Positions 38,719-46,967 of a stretch of 64,000 bases of DNA are shown one piece after another. This stretch comes from Palsa-504 sp963834685 (lineage in GTDB: Bacteria; Actinomycetota; Actinomycetes; Streptosporangiales; Streptosporangiaceae): the NCBI GenBank assembly GCA_963834685.1, contig CAWICW010000016.1, positions 62,001 to 126,000 of the forward strand. The letters are read 5' to 3'. Both the position numbers and the translations under genes were made by a program. The notes beneath the pieces are model-generated. The model was not told the DNA's origin, searched no databases, and saw only the letters and a program-made list of their open reading frames with translations. Position 1 is the first letter of the stretch, and every line of letters begins with the position of its first letter.

Positions 38719-39213
38719 ATGGTCCGCAGCGATACGCCAGAACCAGTGAGCGCTGACCAGTCACTCGGGGATCTTGTAGCCCTGGCCGCCAAGGACGTGT
38801 CCCAGCTGATCCGCTACGAGATCGACCTGGCCAAGACCGAGCTGCAGGACGACGTGCGGCGGGTCGGGCTGGCCGTGGCGCTGGTGGGTGTCGCCGCGTT
38901 CGTGGGCTGCCTGGTGCTGGTGCTGCTGTCCTTCGCCTTCGCCTTCGGCCTGGTCGCGCTGGGCATCTGGACCTGGGCGGCGTTCCTCATCGTGGCCGGC
39001 ACCTACGTGCTGCTGGCCGCCGCGGCGGTCGGCATCGCGGTGCTGAAGATTCAGCACGTTTCCGGCCTGGCGCGGACCAGGCAGTCGGTCACCGAGGGCA
39101 TCGCCATGCTGCGCCGCGACAACCAGGAGCGCGCGGTCAGCCTCAACGGCGACCGCCCCGGGATCGGCCGCGACGGCCAGCAGCCCGGGATCGCCGCGCG
39201 CGAGGCTAGGTAG
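38719..39213 (+). CDS. Phage holin-superfamily III / DUF1469 membrane protein
   Basis: A 164-aa protein with an amphipathic N-terminus (QSLGDLVALAAKDVSQLIRYEIDLAKTEL), two hydrophobic segments (about residues 54-80 and 88-112) and a charged tail. This is the actinobacterial holin-X (DUF1469) layout. Despite the name these are chromosomal envelope proteins of unknown role; nothing nearby suggests a prophage. ATG 38719. The alpha/beta hydrolase starts 10 nt after the stop, so the two are probably cotranscribed, a pairing seen in other actinobacteria. Confidence 0.88.
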   Translation: MVRSDTPEPVSADQSLGDLVALAAKDVSQLIRYEIDLAKTELQDDVRRVGLAVALVGVAAFVGCLVLVLLSFAFAFGLVALGIWTWAAFLIVAGTYVLLAAAAVGIAVLKIQHVSGLARTRQSVTEGIAMLRRDNQERAVSLNGDRPGIGRDGQQPGIAAREAR

Positions 39214-39223
39214 GACGCGTGCC

Positions 39224-40147
39224 ATGGTCGTGAACGCCGAGTCCGCGGTCCAGCAGGCTGGTCCGTGGACGCACCGTGTGGTGAGCGCCAACGGGAGCCG
39301 GTTCCACATCGCCGAAACCGGCGACGGGCCGCTGGTACTCATGCTGCACGGCTTCCCCGAATTCTGGTGGACGTGGCGGCATCAGCTGACCTGGCTGCCC
39401 GCGGCGGGCTTCCGCGCGGTGGCGGCGGACCTGCGCGGCTACGGCGGCAGCGACAAGCCGCCCCGCGGCTACGACCTGATCACCGCGGCCGCCGACGCGG
39501 CCGGGCTGATCCGGGCCCTGGGTGAATCCAACGCCGTCGTGGTGGGCCACGGCTGGGGCGGGCTGGTGGCCTGGACGCTCGGGGTGTACTACCCCAAGGT
39601 GGCCGGGCGGCTGGCCGTGGTCTCGACCGCTCACCCGCTGCGAATGCGGTCCGCGGTAGTCACCGACCCGCTGGGCCAGGGCCGCCGGAGCGGCTACGCG
39701 TTCGGGTTCCAGGCGCCCGTACTGCCCGAGCGGCAGCTGGTCCGGGCCGGGGCGCGCCGGGTCGGCGAGCTGCTGGAGAGCTGGTCCGCGCCGGGCTGGC
39801 CCGATCCCGAAACCGAGCAGGTCTACGCCCGGGCCATGCAGATACCCTCGGTGGCCCACTCGGCGCTGGAGTACCACCGCTGGCTGGCACGCAGCGCCCT
39901 GCGCCCGGACGGCCTGCGCTACGCCCGGCGGATGCGTACTCCCATCCAGGCCCCGACGCTCCACCTGCACGGGGCGCTGGACAGCTGCGTGCTGCCGCGG
40001 ACCGCGCGCGGAGCGGGCCGCTACGTGGACGGCCCCTACCGGTGGCGGCTGATCGACGGCGCCGGGCACTTCCCGCACGAGGAACGCCCGGAGGCCTTCG
40101 ACACCGAGCTGCGCGGCTGGCTGGCCGACCCGGAACCGGAACGGTGA
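39224..40147 (+). CDS. Alpha/beta hydrolase, epoxide-hydrolase-like, nucleophile missing
   Basis: A 307-aa alpha/beta hydrolase fold protein. HGFPEFWWTWRHQL (residues 42-55) is the oxyanion segment of epoxide hydrolases and DGAGHFPHEERPE has the C-terminal His. The nucleophile elbow, however, reads VGHGWGG, with Gly110 where epoxide hydrolases have Asp and esterases Ser. The standard hydrolase mechanism would therefore not work. It may be a non-catalytic or differently acting member. ATG 39224. Its stop overlaps the next gene (GTGA). Confidence 0.87.
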   Translation: MVVNAESAVQQAGPWTHRVVSANGSRFHIAETGDGPLVLMLHGFPEFWWTWRHQLTWLPAAGFRAVAADLRGYGGSDKPPRGYDLITAAADAAGLIRALGESNAVVVGHGWGGLVAWTLGVYYPKVAGRLAVVSTAHPLRMRSAVVTDPLGQGRRSGYAFGFQAPVLPERQLVRAGARRVGELLESWSAPGWPDPETEQVYARAMQIPSVAHSALEYHRWLARSALRPDGLRYARRMRTPIQAPTLHLHGALDSCVLPRTARGAGRYVDGPYRWRLIDGAGHFPHEERPEAFDTELRGWLADPEPER

Positions 40148-40641
40148 GGCGCGATCGCGATCCGGGCGGCCGGCCGCGGAACGCGCGGCCGCGTGACGCC
40201 CTCGGGCGGCCGCTGGACCGCGCCGAGGGCGCGGCTGAGGACAGGATTCCCGACGATCTTTCGCTGGTCGGCCCGGACGCGGCCCGGCTGGCCGACGAGC
40301 TGCTGCGCGCCGGGCGCCCGTTTCACGCGCACGAGGTGCTCGAGGCGTCCTGGAAGTCCGGCCCGGCCCGCGAGCGCGACCTGTGGCAGGGGCTGGCCCA
40401 GGTCGCGGTCGGGCTGACCCACGCCCACCGGGGCAACGCGCCCGGCGCGGTGGCGCTGCTCAGCCGGGGCGCCCAGCGGGTCCGCGCGTACCAGGCGGCG
40501 TCCCTGTCGTCGGACCGTCCGTACGGGATGGACCTGGCCGCGTTCCTGGCCGCCTCGGACGACCTGGCGGCGCGCATCGACCGGGGCGGGCTCGCGGGGA
40601 TCCCGCCCGCGGACCTGCGGCCGGGCCTGACCGCAGACTAA
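40144..40641 (+). CDS. DUF309 family protein
   Basis: A 165-aa all-helical protein of the DUF309 family, function unknown. The signature is FHAHEVLEASWK...LWQGLAQVAVGLTHAHRGN, at about residues 58-98. The His/Glu pattern suggests a metal or nucleotide site, but no activity is known to me. Start GTG 40144 overlaps the hydrolase stop by 4 nt (GTGA), so translation is coupled. The N-terminal 35 residues are Arg/Asp-rich and probably disordered. A longer frame upstream from 40042 is antisense-like and not part of the family. Confidence 0.85.
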   Translation: MRRDRDPGGRPRNARPRDALGRPLDRAEGAAEDRIPDDLSLVGPDAARLADELLRAGRPFHAHEVLEASWKSGPARERDLWQGLAQVAVGLTHAHRGNAPGAVALLSRGAQRVRAYQAASLSSDRPYGMDLAAFLAASDDLAARIDRGGLAGIPPADLRPGLTAD

Positions 40642-40674
40642 CTGGCCGGGGGTTCGCCGGCCGGGGCGGCGCCG

Positions 40675-40917
40675 GTGAGGTGGGCCTCGGCGGTCTTGCG
40701 GAACGCGGTCATCGGACGGCACCTGAGCCTGCCGGTAACCGCCGTTCCCAGCTCGGAGGCCGAGGGCCACTTCGGCTTTCTCGCGCACTTCATCACCATG
40801 GACGGCCCGGCCTCCAGCGCCCCGACCCGGGAACGGACGGGCTGGCAGCCCGCGCGGCCCGGGCTCATCCCGGACCTGGACAAGGGGCACTACTTCGAGG
40901 GCCAGCCGCTCGGCTAG
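40675..40917 (+). pseudogene. C-terminal remnant of an NAD-dependent epimerase/SDR
   Basis: About 80 codons match only the end of extended-SDR proteins: IGRHLSLPVTAVPSSEAEGHF, then ASSAPTRERTGWQPARPGL and DLDKGHYF, where intact homologues read like ASSALTRERLGWQPTHPGL and DLDQGHYF. No Rossmann domain or TGxxGxxG is present upstream, where the DUF309 gene ends 33 nt away. It is therefore a decayed fragment. Its stop codon overlaps the stop of the convergent marP gene. Confidence 0.65.
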
Positions 40918-42110
40918 TCGCAGGCCCCGGTGGAGACGGCCGAGGTGAGCTGCGCGCCCGCGCTGGCGTCGGCGGACACCTCGGCCGCGGTGAGCGCGAA
41001 GCCGGTGTCGGACTCCCCGACCGCGGCCGCGAACACCACCCCGTCCACGGTGCCCTGCGGCGACAGCAGCGGGCCGCCCGAGTTACCCGACCTGACCACG
41101 GCCCGGATCTCGTAGATCTGCCGGGTGACGGTGCTGGTCTCGTAGATGTTCGGTCCCTGGGCGTTCTGGGTGCCGCCGATGCGGGCGGGCACCAGGTGCA
41201 GGTTGGTGGCGTCCAGCGGGTAGCCCGCGACGACCGCGTCGGCGCCGGGGTTGGCCGGCCCGGCGAAGTGCAGCGGGGTCAGGTTGAGCCCCGGTACGTA
41301 CAGGACGGCCACGTCGACCTGGGGGTCGTAGTAGACCACGGTGGCCGGCCGGGGGGTGCCGTTGCCGACGGTGACGGTCTGCCGGCTGGTCACGCCCGCG
41401 ACCACGTGGGCGTTGGTCAGAATGTGGTCCGGTGAGATGACGAAGCCCGATCCCTCGATCAAGCGCTGGCAGCTCGGCGCGACGCCCTGGACCCGCACCA
41501 CGCTGCCGGCCGCGGACTGGACGCCGCGGGCGACGACCACGGAGGGGTCGGGCGCGGGAATGGCCAGGATGCGCTCCGCGCCGATGCCGCTGAATACCTC
41601 GGCGTAGGTGCTGTTGCTGGCCAGCAGCCTGCGGAAGTCGGAGAACATGGTCTTGGCCGGCGAGGGCATGAACTTGTCCAGCGTCTGCAGCACCAGTGAG
41701 TTGTTCACCTGGGTGTCGACCACCGGGAACGGGGACTCGATCAGCACCGAGCCGACCACCCACGCGATCAGCAGCACGGACACCACGCTGACCACGGAGC
41801 CGCCCACCGAATCCAGCACGGTCGCGGAGTGCCACGTCACCGTCGAGCGCATGGCCGCGCCGATGGACGAGGCGATGAACTGCCCGATCACGGCGAAGCT
41901 GACCAGCAGCACGACCGCGATGACATCCTGCTGGGTCTGGCCGCCGACCAGGGCCCGGGAGATGCTCGGCCCGAACTCCGCGCCGAGTAGCGCGCCGCCG
42001 ACGAACCCGAAGAAGCTCAGGATGCCGACGATGAAACCCTGCCGGTAACCGGACACGGCGAACGCGGCGACCACCACGAGCAGGATCAGGTCGAGCACAT
42101 CTCCGCTCAC
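40914..42110 (-). CDS. marP: MarP-type periplasmic serine protease with CvpA membrane domain
   Basis: A 398-aa protein. Residues 1-125 carry four hydrophobic segments of the CvpA/colicin V production type; from about 185 a trypsin-like protease domain lies outside the membrane. The triad is readable: H235 (LTNAHVV), D266 (PQVDVAVL) and S344 (RSGNSGGPL). C214 and C397 correspond to the disulfide of the mycobacterial enzyme. MarP (Rv3671c) lets Mycobacterium keep its pH in acid by processing peptidoglycan hydrolases. Start GTG 42110. It ends the nth-Nudix-marP operon, the same order as in mycobacteria apart from a missing thioredoxin-like gene. Confidence 0.92.
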   Translation of the reverse strand: MSGDVLDLILLVVVAAFAVSGYRQGFIVGILSFFGFVGGALLGAEFGPSISRALVGGQTQQDVIAVVLLVSFAVIGQFIASSIGAAMRSTVTWHSATVLDSVGGSVVSVVSVLLIAWVVGSVLIESPFPVVDTQVNNSLVLQTLDKFMPSPAKTMFSDFRRLLASNSTYAEVFSGIGAERILAIPAPDPSVVVARGVQSAAGSVVRVQGVAPSCQRLIEGSGFVISPDHILTNAHVVAGVTSRQTVTVGNGTPRPATVVYYDPQVDVAVLYVPGLNLTPLHFAGPANPGADAVVAGYPLDATNLHLVPARIGGTQNAQGPNIYETSTVTRQIYEIRAVVRSGNSGGPLLSPQGTVDGVVFAAAVGESDTGFALTAAEVSADASAGAQLTSAVSTGACD

Positions 42111-42159
42111 GACCCTAACGGTACTGCGTTTTTCGCCCGGCCAGGCCCTCCGCCAAGGG

Positions 42160-42870
42160 TCACAGGTCGATGACCTTGGCGGTATCCCAGGGGCGTTCCC
42201 ATCCGGCCAGGGCCAGCAGCCGGTCCACGAGCACCGCGGTGAAGCCCCAGATGAGCAGGCCCTTGACCCGGAACGCGGGTGACAGGAAGCCGCCGGGCCC
42301 GCGCACCATCACCCGGGCGGCCGGATCGGCCAGCTCGCTGACGCTGACCCGCTCCACCGCGGCGACCTCGGCCGCGTCGACGGGCGCGACCGCGCACGGC
42401 TCCCGCCACCAGGCGAGCACCGGGACGACCCGGAATCCGGTCCGCGGGATGAACAGCTCGGGCAAGGTGCCGACCACGTCCACGCCGTCGGGATCAACGC
42501 CGACTTCCTCGGCGGCCTCGCGCAGGGCCGCGGCGACCGGGCCGTCGTCGGCGGCGTCGATGGCGCCGCCGGGGAAGGCCGGCTGGCCGGCGTGCAGCCG
42601 GAGGTCGGCGCTGCGCTGGATGAACAGGAGGTCGGGGTGGTTCGGTCCGGCGCCGGTTTGCGGCTCGGCTCGCGGTCCGGCTTGCGGTCCGGCATCGGGG
42701 CCGGCGGCGAACAAGACCAGGACGGCGGAAGCGCGGCCGCCGTAGGCGGGCGGCTGGACCAGCGGGTTGATCTCCATCTTGCTGGCCGCGTCAGCCAGGT
42801 CGCGCAGCCAGCCCGGTACCGGCGGGCCGCCCGAGGCCGGCTTCCCGCTGCCTAGGTCGTTATGGCTCAC
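42160..42870 (-). CDS. Nudix CoA pyrophosphatase-like hydrolase
   Basis: A 236-aa Nudix hydrolase of the CoA pyrophosphatase (NudL/Rv3672c-like) branch. The Nudix box reads GGAIDAADDGPVAAALREAAEEVG; ALREAAEEVG is the conserved helix and the first Glu is replaced by Asp, as often here. LLFIQRSADLRLHAGQPAFPGG precedes it. An insertion rich in GPxAGP units (about residues 57-75) is unusual. Start GTG 42870 overlaps the nth stop by 4 nt. marP follows 49 nt later. Confidence 0.9.
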   Translation of the reverse strand: MSHNDLGSGKPASGGPPVPGWLRDLADAASKMEINPLVQPPAYGGRASAVLVLFAAGPDAGPQAGPRAEPQTGAGPNHPDLLFIQRSADLRLHAGQPAFPGGAIDAADDGPVAAALREAAEEVGVDPDGVDVVGTLPELFIPRTGFRVVPVLAWWREPCAVAPVDAAEVAAVERVSVSELADPAARVMVRGPGGFLSPAFRVKGLLIWGFTAVLVDRLLALAGWERPWDTAKVIDL

Positions 42871-43574
42871 GAGAACGGGCCGGACTTGACGAGCTTGGCG
42901 GCGATCACCGGATCGGTGGGGCCCTCGCCGTACGACGGGCACAGGCGAGCCAGCCCGCACGCGCCGCAGGCGGGCCGGCGGGCGTGGCAGACCCGGCGGC
43001 CGTGCCAGATCATCCGCTGCGAAAGGTCCGTCCAGCCCTTGCGCGGGATGAGCGTGGCCACCTCGGCCTCGACCTTGACCGGGTCGGTGCTGGTCGTCCA
43101 GCCGAACCGGCGGGCCAGCCGGCCGAAGTGGGTGTCCACGGTGATGCCGGGGATGCCGAAGGCGTTGCCGAGCACCACGTTGGCCGTCTTGCGGCCCACG
43201 CCGGGCAGGGTGACCAGGTCCTTCAGCCGCGACGGCACCTCGCCGCCGAACTGGTCGCACAGCGCCTGCCCGAGCCCGATCAGGCTGTTCGTCTTGGCGC
43301 GGTAGAACCCGGTGGACTGGATGATCTTTTCCAGCTCGTCGCGGTCGGCGGCCGCGTAGTCCGCCGCGGTCGGGTACCGCGCGAACAGGGTCGGAGTGAC
43401 CAGGTTAACCCGCTTGTCGGTGGTCTGCGCGGACAGGATCGTCGCGACAAGCAGCTCGAGCGGCGTGCTGAAGTTCAGCTCGGTGTGCACGTCCGGATAC
43501 AGCACGGCGAGCTCGCGCTCGATCCGGCGGGCCCGGCGGACCAGGGCGGTATGCGAAGGGGGCGGAGAGGTCAC
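42867..43574 (-). CDS. nth: Endonuclease III
   Basis: Bifunctional DNA glycosylase/AP lyase of base excision repair, removing oxidised pyrimidines. Helix-hairpin-helix LPGVGRKTANVVL contains the catalytic Lys, VDTHFGRLARR the catalytic Asp, and CHARRPACGACGLARLC the [4Fe-4S] loop (C-x6-C-x2-C-x5-C). 235 aa. ATG 43574. It is the first gene of the nth-Nudix-marP unit. No crp gene lies next to it, unlike the mycobacterial and Streptomyces neighbourhood as I recall it. Confidence 0.95.
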   Translation of the reverse strand: MTSPPPSHTALVRRARRIERELAVLYPDVHTELNFSTPLELLVATILSAQTTDKRVNLVTPTLFARYPTAADYAAADRDELEKIIQSTGFYRAKTNSLIGLGQALCDQFGGEVPSRLKDLVTLPGVGRKTANVVLGNAFGIPGITVDTHFGRLARRFGWTTSTDPVKVEAEVATLIPRKGWTDLSQRMIWHGRRVCHARRPACGACGLARLCPSYGEGPTDPVIAAKLVKSGPFS

Positions 43575-43802
43575 CGTTCCAGCTTAGTAAGCGCGTGAGC
43601 GGGGTTGACGCACGTCGGTCGGCCTCTTCGGCCCGGACCGCCTCGCGCGGAAACATTCCGCAGGGGCCGAGCCATTCATCGCGAACCAGGCGCCCGATTT
43701 GCGCGAGCGGCTAAACCAGCACTATTTCCTTAGTGCACGGAAATGAATCAATGGTGGCTGCTGAATAGATTATCCGGATCAAGTTGTCTAGTTGGTTAAC
43801 GC

Positions 43803-44573
43803 CTATTCGTACCATTTTCCAGGTTGGTGGACGGCGCAGGCCGAAGGGTCGTAGCGGGCGGGGGCGAGGCCGGTCAGGAGCGGGGCCGAGGCGGGGTCAT
43901 CCGGGTTGACGTGCCGTCCCAGGACGACGACCGCGACGTGGCTAGCGCCCGCGAGCTTGAGCGCGGCGGCCGCCGACTGGGCGCTGGCGCCCGACACCCA
44001 GGTATCGTCCAGGAGCAGCATGCTGGCCCCGGCCGGGCCCAGGACACCGAACCGGTCCGGGTCGAGGTCGCGGCCTTGCCGGCCGGGGCGGAGGGCTAGC
44101 GGGCAGCCCGGCAGGCGCAGGTAGGGCGAGACCAGACGGAGCAGCGGGTGCGGGCCCGGGCGCCCGGCGCCGGTCGGGACCACGGCGAGGCGGCCCGGCG
44201 GGGGCATGCCGGCGTGCCGCCACACGCAGGGGCCGTGATCGGCCAGGAAGGCCAGCAGCAAGGCCAGGACCGACGCCTGGGCCGAAGCGGCGGGCGCCCG
44301 CCCCGACTTGTACCGCCACAGGTCGTCGGCGAACCCGGTGCCCCTGACCGCGTAGGAGATCGGCACCACCGCGTCGGCCAGCAGGCCGTGGCCGCCCAGG
44401 GCATGGCGTCCGCACTGATAACAGCGGGCGAAGCCGGGACGTACCGGACCGCGGCACACCTCGCAGTCCGGAGCAAGCGACCCGGCGGGACGCGGCACCG
44501 GCGGGTACAGCGGGGGCGCCGGGGACCGCAGCCGCAGGCGCAGGCGGTGCCAGCCCGCGTTCTGACCAGGCAT
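43803..44573 (-). CDS. ComF-like phosphoribosyltransferase
   Basis: A 256-aa protein with an N-terminal zinc ribbon (CEVCRGPVRPGFARCYQCG) and a phosphoribosyltransferase-like fold. LLLDDTWVSGASAQS is the PRPP-binding loop, with the acidic pair DD intact. VWRHAGMPPPGRLAVVPTG is the middle segment. ComF proteins act in DNA uptake in competent bacteria; in actinobacteria the role is unclear. ATG 44573. The 228-nt gap downstream to nth is AT-richer than the genome and carries no gene I can support. Confidence 0.85.
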   Translation of the reverse strand: MPGQNAGWHRLRLRLRSPAPPLYPPVPRPAGSLAPDCEVCRGPVRPGFARCYQCGRHALGGHGLLADAVVPISYAVRGTGFADDLWRYKSGRAPAASAQASVLALLLAFLADHGPCVWRHAGMPPPGRLAVVPTGAGRPGPHPLLRLVSPYLRLPGCPLALRPGRQGRDLDPDRFGVLGPAGASMLLLDDTWVSGASAQSAAAALKLAGASHVAVVVLGRHVNPDDPASAPLLTGLAPARYDPSACAVHQPGKWYE

Positions 44574-44708
44574 GACCCGATGCTACGGATTGGCACCGAC
44601 AAAACACCGAGCGAATAAAATGCGCCCGACCTCACAGGGCGCCGTCAATCATTAGGCCTTGATGAAATCTCGCTCTTATGTCCGCCGACCAGCGCGTGAT
44701 GCGGCAGA

Positions 44709-46400
44709 ATGATCCCTGCCCAGGAAGGCGGCCGGGCATCGGCGCGGATTCGTGTGATCGACAGGAGCGAAACGGTATTGCCTGGCTCCAGCCCGAACAC
44801 TGAGGCCGAGAGCATCATCGGCAACGGCGTGGTGCCCGAGAAGGCCACGGTCAGCCAGGACCGGCTGACGGGGGGCACCGTTACGGGCTCACGCCTGGAC
44901 CGGGCCATCTGGCGGGGCGCTGACGTGCTGCGGCGGCACTGGGTGCTGGCGCTCCTGATCGTCGGCGGGCTGCTGCTGCGCGTGGTGACCCAGTTGGCCT
45001 ACGAGCCGGCCCTGCTGTTCATCGACTCCAAGAAGTACCTGTTCGGCACCGACCTCAGCCCCAGCGCGTGGGGATCGTTCGACCCGATCGGCTACACGCT
45101 GCTCGTGCTGAAGCCGGCGCTGATGTTCACGAACCTGGGCTTCGTCGCGCTCCTGCAGCACGTGCTGGGGCTCGGCATGGCGGTCGCGCTCTACGTCCTG
45201 ATGCTGCGCCGGGGCGTGACCCGCTGGCTCGCCGCGCTGGCCGTAGCACCGGTCCTGCTCGACGCCTACCAGCTGAACGCGGAACAGACGATCATGCCCG
45301 ACGTGCTGTTCGAGGCGCTGCTGGTGGCGGGGATCGTGGTGCTGCTGTGGCGGCCCCGGCCCGCGCTCCCGTTCGTCATCCTGGCCGGCCTCGCGCTCGG
45401 CACGTCGGCACCGGTCCGCCAGGTCGGCGAGGCGCTGATCCTGCCCGCCCTGATCTACGTGCTGGCCGCCGCCCGGGACTGGCGCACCCGGCTGGTGCAG
45501 GGCGTGGTGCTGACCGTCTGCTTCGCGCTGCCGATCGTGGGGTACATGGGCTACTCGAAGGTGGTCCTGCACTACGGGTACGAGATGTCCAGCATGGGCG
45601 ATGCGTACCTGTACGGGCGGGCGGCGCACGCCGCCGACTGCGCCACGCTGAAGCTGCCCCCCGACGAGCAGCTGCTGTGCCCCGCCCCGGCGCAGGCGCT
45701 CAAGCTCGGCGTGGACGGGCTGGTCAACAACCCCAACTCGCCGCGGGTCGAATACGCGGTCGACGTCCGCCGTGGCGTGCAGGACTATAACCTCCCGCAA
45801 CAGAAGCAGTTCGCATATGCGGTGATCAAGCAGCAGCCGATGCGGGTGGTCGGCGACATCACCCGGGATTCGATCAAGATCTTCGCCCTGACCCGGAACA
45901 CCGTGGAGGGTGACACCCCGATCGAGCGCTGGCAGTTCCAGAACGTCTACCCCACCTTTCCGCCCGGTATCACCTCGAGCGGCCCGAGCAGCGCCACCAA
46001 CCTCTTCGCCGCGGCCGGGGGCGGCGGGGACGCGCGCGTCCGTCGGCCCCTCACGGTCGGGCTGCGGTTCTACCAGCTGCACGGCGGGTACACGCCGGGA
46101 CCGGTGCTGCTGCTCGGGCTCCTGCTCGGGCTGGCCGGCATCTTCACCTTCGGCCGGCGCCGCGATCCGGAGAACCTGAGCCTGGCCTGCCTGCTGATAA
46201 CCGGCAGCGCGGTCGCCGCGCTGCTCGGCGCGGACCTGTACGAGTTCTCCTGGCGCTACCAGCTGCCGGCTCTGGTCACGCTGCCTATGGCCGGCGCGCT
46301 CGGAGCCACCGCGATCGCCCGGCAGGTACGTAACAGGCTGGCTAGCCAGGCGACCCCTTCTGGGCCGGCCGAAGAGTTTGAGTCTGAGCAGGTGCTCTAA
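44709..46400 (+). CDS. Multipass membrane protein, GT-C (glycosyltransferase 39)-like
   Basis: A 563-aa protein with a disordered N-terminus of about 75 residues, then 10-12 hydrophobic segments (first near LALLIVGGLLLRVV), a large soluble loop (about residues 300-440) and two or three more membrane segments at the end. The layout and the acidic residue after the first helix (LLFIDSKKYLF) resemble lipid-linked sugar transferases of the GT-C fold, which act on the outer face of the membrane. No sugar or acceptor can be named. ATG 44709. A Nudix gene begins 3 nt after the stop. Confidence 0.75.
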   Translation: MIPAQEGGRASARIRVIDRSETVLPGSSPNTEAESIIGNGVVPEKATVSQDRLTGGTVTGSRLDRAIWRGADVLRRHWVLALLIVGGLLLRVVTQLAYEPALLFIDSKKYLFGTDLSPSAWGSFDPIGYTLLVLKPALMFTNLGFVALLQHVLGLGMAVALYVLMLRRGVTRWLAALAVAPVLLDAYQLNAEQTIMPDVLFEALLVAGIVVLLWRPRPALPFVILAGLALGTSAPVRQVGEALILPALIYVLAAARDWRTRLVQGVVLTVCFALPIVGYMGYSKVVLHYGYEMSSMGDAYLYGRAAHAADCATLKLPPDEQLLCPAPAQALKLGVDGLVNNPNSPRVEYAVDVRRGVQDYNLPQQKQFAYAVIKQQPMRVVGDITRDSIKIFALTRNTVEGDTPIERWQFQNVYPTFPPGITSSGPSSATNLFAAAGGGGDARVRRPLTVGLRFYQLHGGYTPGPVLLLGLLLGLAGIFTFGRRRDPENLSLACLLITGSAVAALLGADLYEFSWRYQLPALVTLPMAGALGATAIARQVRNRLASQATPSGPAEEFESEQVL

Positions 46401-46403
46401 ACG

Positions 46404-46967
46404 ATGCCGGGCGGGGCGGGCGGGGCGGGCGGGGCGGACGTCCGGATGCTCGCCACCGGCGTGGTCTACCAGGACCAGTGGATGCGGCTGCGCCGGGACG
46501 AGATCGAACGGCGCGACGGCTCCCGCGGCACCTACGCGTACGTGGAAAAGCCCGACTTCGCGCTCGTCATCCCGGCCGAGAACGACGGCTTCCACCTGGT
46601 CGAGGAGTACCGGTACCCGATCGGCCGGCGCACCTGGTCCTTCCCGCAGGGCGGGTGGCCGTCCGGGCAGACGGGCAGCCCGGAGGAGCTCGCGCGGCTT
46701 GAGCTCAGCCAGGAGACCGGGCTGCGCGCCGGGTCCCTGGCCAGACTCGGGTTCCTGCACTGCGCGCACGGCATCAGCAGCCAGGGCGGGCACTACTTCC
46801 TGGCCACCGAGCTCGAACCGGGCTCGCCGGAGCGCGAGCACGAGGAGCAGGACATGCGCCAGGCCTGGGTGCCCCGGGCCAGGTTCGAGGAGATGATCGG
46901 CGAAGGTCTCATCACAGATGACTCGACGCTGGCCGCCTACGCGTTGCTGCTGATCAGTGAGCGGTAA
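46404..46967 (+). CDS. Nudix hydrolase with a degenerate box
   Basis: A 187-aa Nudix protein of the ADP-sugar pyrophosphatase type (YRYPIGRRTWSFPQGG, then the box region, GFLHCAHGISSQGGHYFLA). The box should read REUxEExGU but here reads ELARLELSQETGL: the Arg and one of the metal-binding Glu are replaced. Catalysis is therefore doubtful. The N-terminus is a Gly-Gly-Ala repeat from a 9-bp DNA repeat. It starts 3 nt after the membrane protein, indicating one operon. The convergent LigD polymerase frame overlaps it antisense. Confidence 0.85.
   Translation: MPGGAGGAGGADVRMLATGVVYQDQWMRLRRDEIERRDGSRGTYAYVEKPDFALVIPAENDGFHLVEEYRYPIGRRTWSFPQGGWPSGQTGSPEELARLELSQETGLRAGSLARLGFLHCAHGISSQGGHYFLATELEPGSPEREHEEQDMRQAWVPRARFEEMIGEGLITDDSTLAAYALLLISER

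Noticed and set aside
38719..39213. Prophage holin
   Set aside because: DUF1469 proteins are chromosomal in actinobacteria and no phage gene is nearby.
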